Shown here: piece by piece, positions 4,816 to 7,546 of the stretch
How the letters are laid out: every line of letters starts with the position of its first letter
Position numbering within the stretch: the first letter of the stretch is position 1
NCBI GenBank assembly: GCA_002343455.1
Contig: DDSR01000424.1
Coordinates: 1 to 7,546, forward strand
Direction of reading: 5' to 3'
Length of the DNA stretch: 7,546 nt
Origin: Deltaproteobacteria bacterium UBA2385
GTDB lineage: Bacteria; Myxococcota_A; UBA796; UBA2385
Made by a program: the position numbers and the translations under genes
The notes under the pieces: model-generated
Seen by the model: only the letters and a program-made list of their open reading frames with translations
Databases searched by the model: none
Told to the model about the DNA's origin: nothing

Positions 4816-6155
4816 CGCGACTCCGGGGTTCGGCGGCGCTGGTAACCGTCGACTGGATCCGGCGCCTCGCGGGGAGCCGGCACCGGGGGGGGAGGGGCTT
4901 GCGGCGGCCCTGCCTGGGCGTGGCAGGGCTGGATGCCGTCGGCGGGCTGCATGGCCGGCCCGAGGTCGACCTCCAGGTTGTGCGCGCCGACCAGGAGCGC
5001 CGTCAGCAGCCCGGCGACGCCGAGGAGCATGCGCGTCGGGCGAGGCCAGGGGCTGCGCTCGGCCAGCGAGGAGGCCCCGACTGCGGCGAGGATCACGGCG
5101 CAGGTCAGCGCGCCCAGGTAGTACTCGTAGTTGGCCGGCTCGAACCAGAAGGCGGTCGCCACCGAGAGCAGGGGCCAGCCGATCAGGGCGAGGCCCAGGG
5201 CTCGATCCCGGCGCGCGAGGGCGGCGGCGCCCACCAGGGCCAGCCCGGCGCCCAGCAGGCCGCCGAGCTGGGTGAGCTTCCAGGGCAGGCGCGAAGAGCC
5301 GGGGAAAGGCAGGGGCTCGCCCGACCAGCCGAGCCGGAAGCCGCAGCGCGGCGGGTTGTTGTAGACCCAGCTGCCGGCGAGGCCGCTGGAGGCCGCGACC
5401 CGCCAGGGCAGGTGCGGGGGCGCGCCCGGCACGAAGTGCGCGACCTCGCCCAGCAGCCAGGCGGTCGCTGCGCCGTGCCAGGCGTCGCCGCGCTGCATGC
5501 TGCGGGCCATCACCGCGCCATAGGGCAGGCCGATGCCCAGCGCCGCGACCAGCAGCAGGGCGCGGGCCTGCCGCCACCCGGCCAGGCTGGCCCCCAGCAG
5601 CAGGGACGGGAGCCCCAGCACCATGGTCTTGTGGAGCAGGACCGCTAGGGCGTGCAGGGCCCCGCTCCAGGCCGGGCGGGCCGCCGCCGCGACGCCGCCG
5701 GTCCGCGTCGGGGCGGTCAGCGCCGGGCCGGTCAGCGCCAGCACCGCCGCCAGCTGCAGCGCGACGGGGAGGGCGTGGACCTCGGCGGTGGTGGAGAGCG
5801 ACCACCAGCCGTAGCTGGTCGCCAGCAGGGCCATCGCGGCGGCCGTCAGGCCCGCTGCGGCTCCGGCCCGACGGGCGAGGGCGCCGGCCAGGGCGATCCC
5901 CAGGCCTCCGCAGAGGGCGTTGAGCCCCGAGAGCCAGAGCAGGGGCTGGACCTGGGGCGCCAGCGCGGACAGTGGCTGGAGGGCCAGCCAGCCCAGCGCA
6001 TGGTGCAGTAGGTGCTGCGGGTGCGGGTGGCCCAGCACGGAGAGATCGGTGTAGGCGAGCGCGTCGGCCCCCTGGGTGTGACCCAGGGTGAGCAGGTACA
6101 GCAGGGAGGCCCCCGCCCCCGCCCCCAGCAGGGGCCCCAGGCGCCTGAGGCTCAC
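4812..6155 (-). CDS. Multi-pass membrane protein, probable GT-C glycosyltransferase (DUF2723-like)
   Basis: A 447-residue protein with roughly ten hydrophobic segments (about 8-25, 70-92, 97-115, 128-146, 165-190, 196-217, 296-314, 319-337, 347-364, 376-392). After the first segment a loop holds Asp31, Asp37 and HPHPQH (43-48), the layout of GT-C enzymes, where an acidic residue in the first external loop is catalytic. SYGWWSLSTTAEVHAL (Glu125) and FWFEPANYEYYLGA (337-349) resemble DUF2723 motifs. Such enzymes move sugars from polyprenyl-phosphate donors at the outer face of the inner membrane; donor and acceptor are unknown here. Residues about 400-447 are a Pro/Ala-rich tail with one Cys, not typical of the family. 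The start is GTG, backed by GGAG 9 nt upstream. It lies 6 bp after the sulfotransferase-like gene and overlaps the GST gene by 4 bp. Confidence 0.75.
   Translation of the reverse strand: MSLRRLGPLLGAGAGASLLYLLTLGHTQGADALAYTDLSVLGHPHPQHLLHHALGWLALQPLSALAPQVQPLLWLSGLNALCGGLGIALAGALARRAGAAAGLTAAAMALLATSYGWWSLSTTAEVHALPVALQLAAVLALTGPALTAPTRTGGVAAAARPAWSGALHALAVLLHKTMVLGLPSLLLGASLAGWRQARALLLVAALGIGLPYGAVMARSMQRGDAWHGAATAWLLGEVAHFVPGAPPHLPWRVAASSGLAGSWVYNNPPRCGFRLGWSGEPLPFPGSSRLPWKLTQLGGLLGAGLALVGAAALARRDRALGLALIGWPLLSVATAFWFEPANYEYYLGALTCAVILAAVGASSLAERSPWPRPTRMLLGVAGLLTALLVGAHNLEVDLGPAMQPADGIQPCHAQAGPPQAPPPPVPAPREAPDPVDGYQRRRTPESR
4821..4824 (-). promoter_or_regulatory. Ribosome binding site of the GST gene
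   Basis: GGAG on the minus strand, 5 nt before the GST ATG, lies within the last codons of the membrane-protein gene. With the ATGA stop/start overlap it indicates coupled translation. Confidence 0.6.
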
Positions 6156-6161
6156 GGCGGG

Positions 6162-7546
6162 CTACTCCGGGCCGCGGTTGAGGGCGTACAGATCGTCGAT
6201 GAGCGAGAGGTGGCCGATGGCCCGGTAGCCCTGCCCGTCCTTCTCCCAGCGCACGAACCAGGCTTCCTCGCCGTCGGGGGTCACCTCTCGAACGGCCCCG
6301 TCCTGGCCGTAGCCCTGGATGGTGTTGCCGTTGCGCAGGCGCAGGGCCTCGCCGAGCTGGGTGGCCCAGGTGTCGGTCGACTGGTAGTACCAGCCGCGGG
6401 TCAGGGTCCGGCTGCTGTCGTCCACGGTGTACTCGGCGGCGAACTGCCTGCCCGAGACGCCGGGCTCGTGGGTGGAGACGAGGAGCGTGCCCTCGTCGGT
6501 GTAGTTGGGGAAGTGCTGGTAGTCGAAGGTCGAACGGACCGGCGAGAAGGAGTATGGTTCGCCAACCGTGAGCTGGCCCATCTGGCGGACCGGCTGCCCG
6601 GTGCCCAGGTCGATCTCGAAGACGGTGTTTGAATAGAACATCGAGGTCAGTACAGAGTTGTGGCGCTCTGTCCAGTTTGTCGCGTTCATGTAGCAGTTGG
6701 ACGAGCCGATGCCCTCGGCGCTCATCCAGGCCGCGCAGTCCCAGATGGTCGAGACGGTGCCGTCGGCGTCGATCTGCATCAAGGCCACGCCACGGCTGGA
6801 TCGTCTCTCGTAGAAGAAGCTGCCGTCCGGTCCCTCGCCCACCGCCTGGCCCAGCTCGGCGAGCTCGGTGCGCTGGGTCCATCGTCCGTCCAGCGTGCGA
6901 CGGACCGCGTGGGGGGAGTCGCCTCCGAAGCCGAAGATGTCGGAGGCCTCAGCCCAGATGTGGGTCCCGTCCAGGGCCACGCTCGGGTAGAAGGTGATCA
7001 TGCCGGCCGGGGTCTCGTCGTACCAGACGATCCGACCCTGGCGATCGAAGATCAACACCTGGTAGGGCCCCTCGAAGGTGTATCGATCCCCCGACGCGAG
7101 GCTGATCATCGCGTAGGGCGCGGCGTCGGCCAGCTCGGGCTCCCAGGCGTCGACGATGGGGAGGAGCAGGTCGGCGGGCAGCGCGCCAGTCTCCTCGCTC
7201 TGGATGTCGCTGCGCGCCTCCTCGCCGCCATTGACCTCGACGAGGCGGGCTTCGACCGTGGTCCGCTCGGGGATCCCCAGGATCACGGCGCTGGTGGGGG
7301 AGACGGCCGGCGCGACGAGCCAGTCCTCGCCCTCGAAGCGGTACTCGATGAAGCTGAGGCTGGCCTCGCTGGCGGGCCAGGAGGCGTGCAGCATGGTCAC
7401 GATCTGCGTGTCCACCTCCAGGACGAGGCCCTCGATGGGGGCCCCTCCATCGGCGCTGCCCCCGTCGCTGCCTCCCCCGTCGCTGCCTCCCCCGTCGCTG
7501 CCTCCCCCGTCGCTGCCTCCCCCGTCGCTGCCTCCCCCGTCGGTGC
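6162..7546 (-). CDS. Exported arylsulfotransferase-like beta-propeller protein, 5' end outside the window
   Basis: The frame is open to the window edge; 460 residues are visible, numbered here from the first full codon at 7544. Residues 2-30 are a DGGGS-repeat linker, as found just after the lipid-anchored Cys of surface lipoproteins, so the missing part is probably a signal peptide with a lipobox (inference). About 37-105 looks like an Ig/fibronectin-type beta domain. The rest has propeller-like blades with an I-D-x-x-G-x-hydrophobic pattern (VLIFDRQGRIVWY, LMQIDADGTVSTIW, VFEIDLGTGQPVRQMG, VREVTPDGEEAWFVRW). FDYQHFPN with His344, followed by EGTLLVST, matches the Arylsulfotran_2 (ASST) pattern. 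Cys270 and Cys284 may pair. ASST enzymes move sulfate between phenols outside the cytoplasm; non-enzymatic propellers look similar, so activity is uncertain. The TAG stop lies 6 bp before the GTG of the membrane-protein gene. Confidence 0.72.
   Translation of the reverse strand, partial: TDGGGSDGGGSDGGGSDGGGSDGGGSDGGSADGGAPIEGLVLEVDTQIVTMLHASWPASEASLSFIEYRFEGEDWLVAPAVSPTSAVILGIPERTTVEARLVEVNGGEEARSDIQSEETGALPADLLLPIVDAWEPELADAAPYAMISLASGDRYTFEGPYQVLIFDRQGRIVWYDETPAGMITFYPSVALDGTHIWAEASDIFGFGGDSPHAVRRTLDGRWTQRTELAELGQAVGEGPDGSFFYERRSSRGVALMQIDADGTVSTIWDCAAWMSAEGIGSSNCYMNATNWTERHNSVLTSMFYSNTVFEIDLGTGQPVRQMGQLTVGEPYSFSPVRSTFDYQHFPNYTDEGTLLVSTHEPGVSGRQFAAEYTVDDSSRTLTRGWYYQSTDTWATQLGEALRLRNGNTIQGYGQDGAVREVTPDGEEAWFVRWEKDGQGYRAIGHLSLIDDLYALNRGPE
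6165..6168 (-). promoter_or_regulatory. Ribosome binding site deciding the GTG start of the membrane-protein gene
   Basis: GGAG on the minus strand directly abuts the TAG stop of the upstream gene and lies 9 nt before GTG at 6155. It supports GTG as the true start and close translational linkage of the two genes. Confidence 0.5.
7455..7541 (-). repeat. 15-bp tandem repeats encoding DGGGS
   Basis: Five perfect copies of a 15-bp unit (plus strand GCTGCCTCCCCCGTC, 7467-7541) are joined to a 12-bp shortened copy (7455-7466). On the coding strand they read DGGGS five times, then DGGS. The next unit at 7542-7546 differs at one base (Thr in place of Ser) and is cut by the window edge, so the array may continue. 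It is a flexible linker of the exported protein, and its length can change without a frameshift. Confidence 0.95.

Noticed and set aside
4816..6882. A roughly 2-kb open extension upstream of the GST, in the GST's own frame on the minus strand
   Set aside because: It overlaps the membrane-protein gene and the propeller gene almost completely, is arginine/proline/glycine-rich like other high-GC shadow frames, and the GST has a family-typical N-terminus with its own ribosome binding site at 4815.

Overview
The window is very GC-rich throughout, with dense, tightly packed genes, G/C-ending codons and many spurious open frames on the opposite strand. Class C-type serine hydrolases, Uma2 proteins, DUF349 proteins and exported arylsulfotransferase-like proteins with low-complexity Gly/Ser/Asp linkers together suggest a Gram-negative environmental bacterium. 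Myxococcota or a related deltaproteobacterial lineage is my best guess; this is inference from gene content and style, since no marker gene is present.

Layout. Positions 52-1469 (+) hold a two-gene unit: an exported SxxK serine hydrolase and, overlapping it by an ATGA, a 94-residue lipoprotein. The lipoprotein resembles the N-terminal module that other members of this hydrolase family carry fused to the catalytic domain. A VOC/glyoxalase-fold gene (1474-1866, -) converges on it with a 4-bp gap. Positions 1867-2051 are the only real intergenic region. It separates the divergent VOC and DUF349 genes and is packed with overlapping inverted repeats; the last one masks the ribosome binding site and start codon of the DUF349 gene. 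That gene (2052-3557, +) encodes a 501-residue protein with a basic, proline-rich N-terminal half containing four perfect 18-bp repeats.

From 7546 down to 3573 everything is on the minus strand and reads like one operon: an exported arylsulfotransferase-like beta-propeller (5' end outside the window), a multi-pass membrane protein of GT-C/DUF2723 type, a glutathione S-transferase and a Uma2-family putative nuclease. The spacings are 6 bp, a 4-bp overlap and 34 bp. Its promoter lies outside the window. The first two genes could act together at the cell envelope; the last two look like passengers.

The least expected signals are: a 19-nt motif (17/19 identical) at both convergent gene junctions, in the same register relative to the minus-strand stop codon; the two-register hairpin over the DUF349 start; the chain of mutually exclusive hairpins before it; and the split hydrolase/N-terminal-domain gene pair. 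I saw no RNA gene, CRISPR array, insertion sequence, phage gene or recognised defence system.
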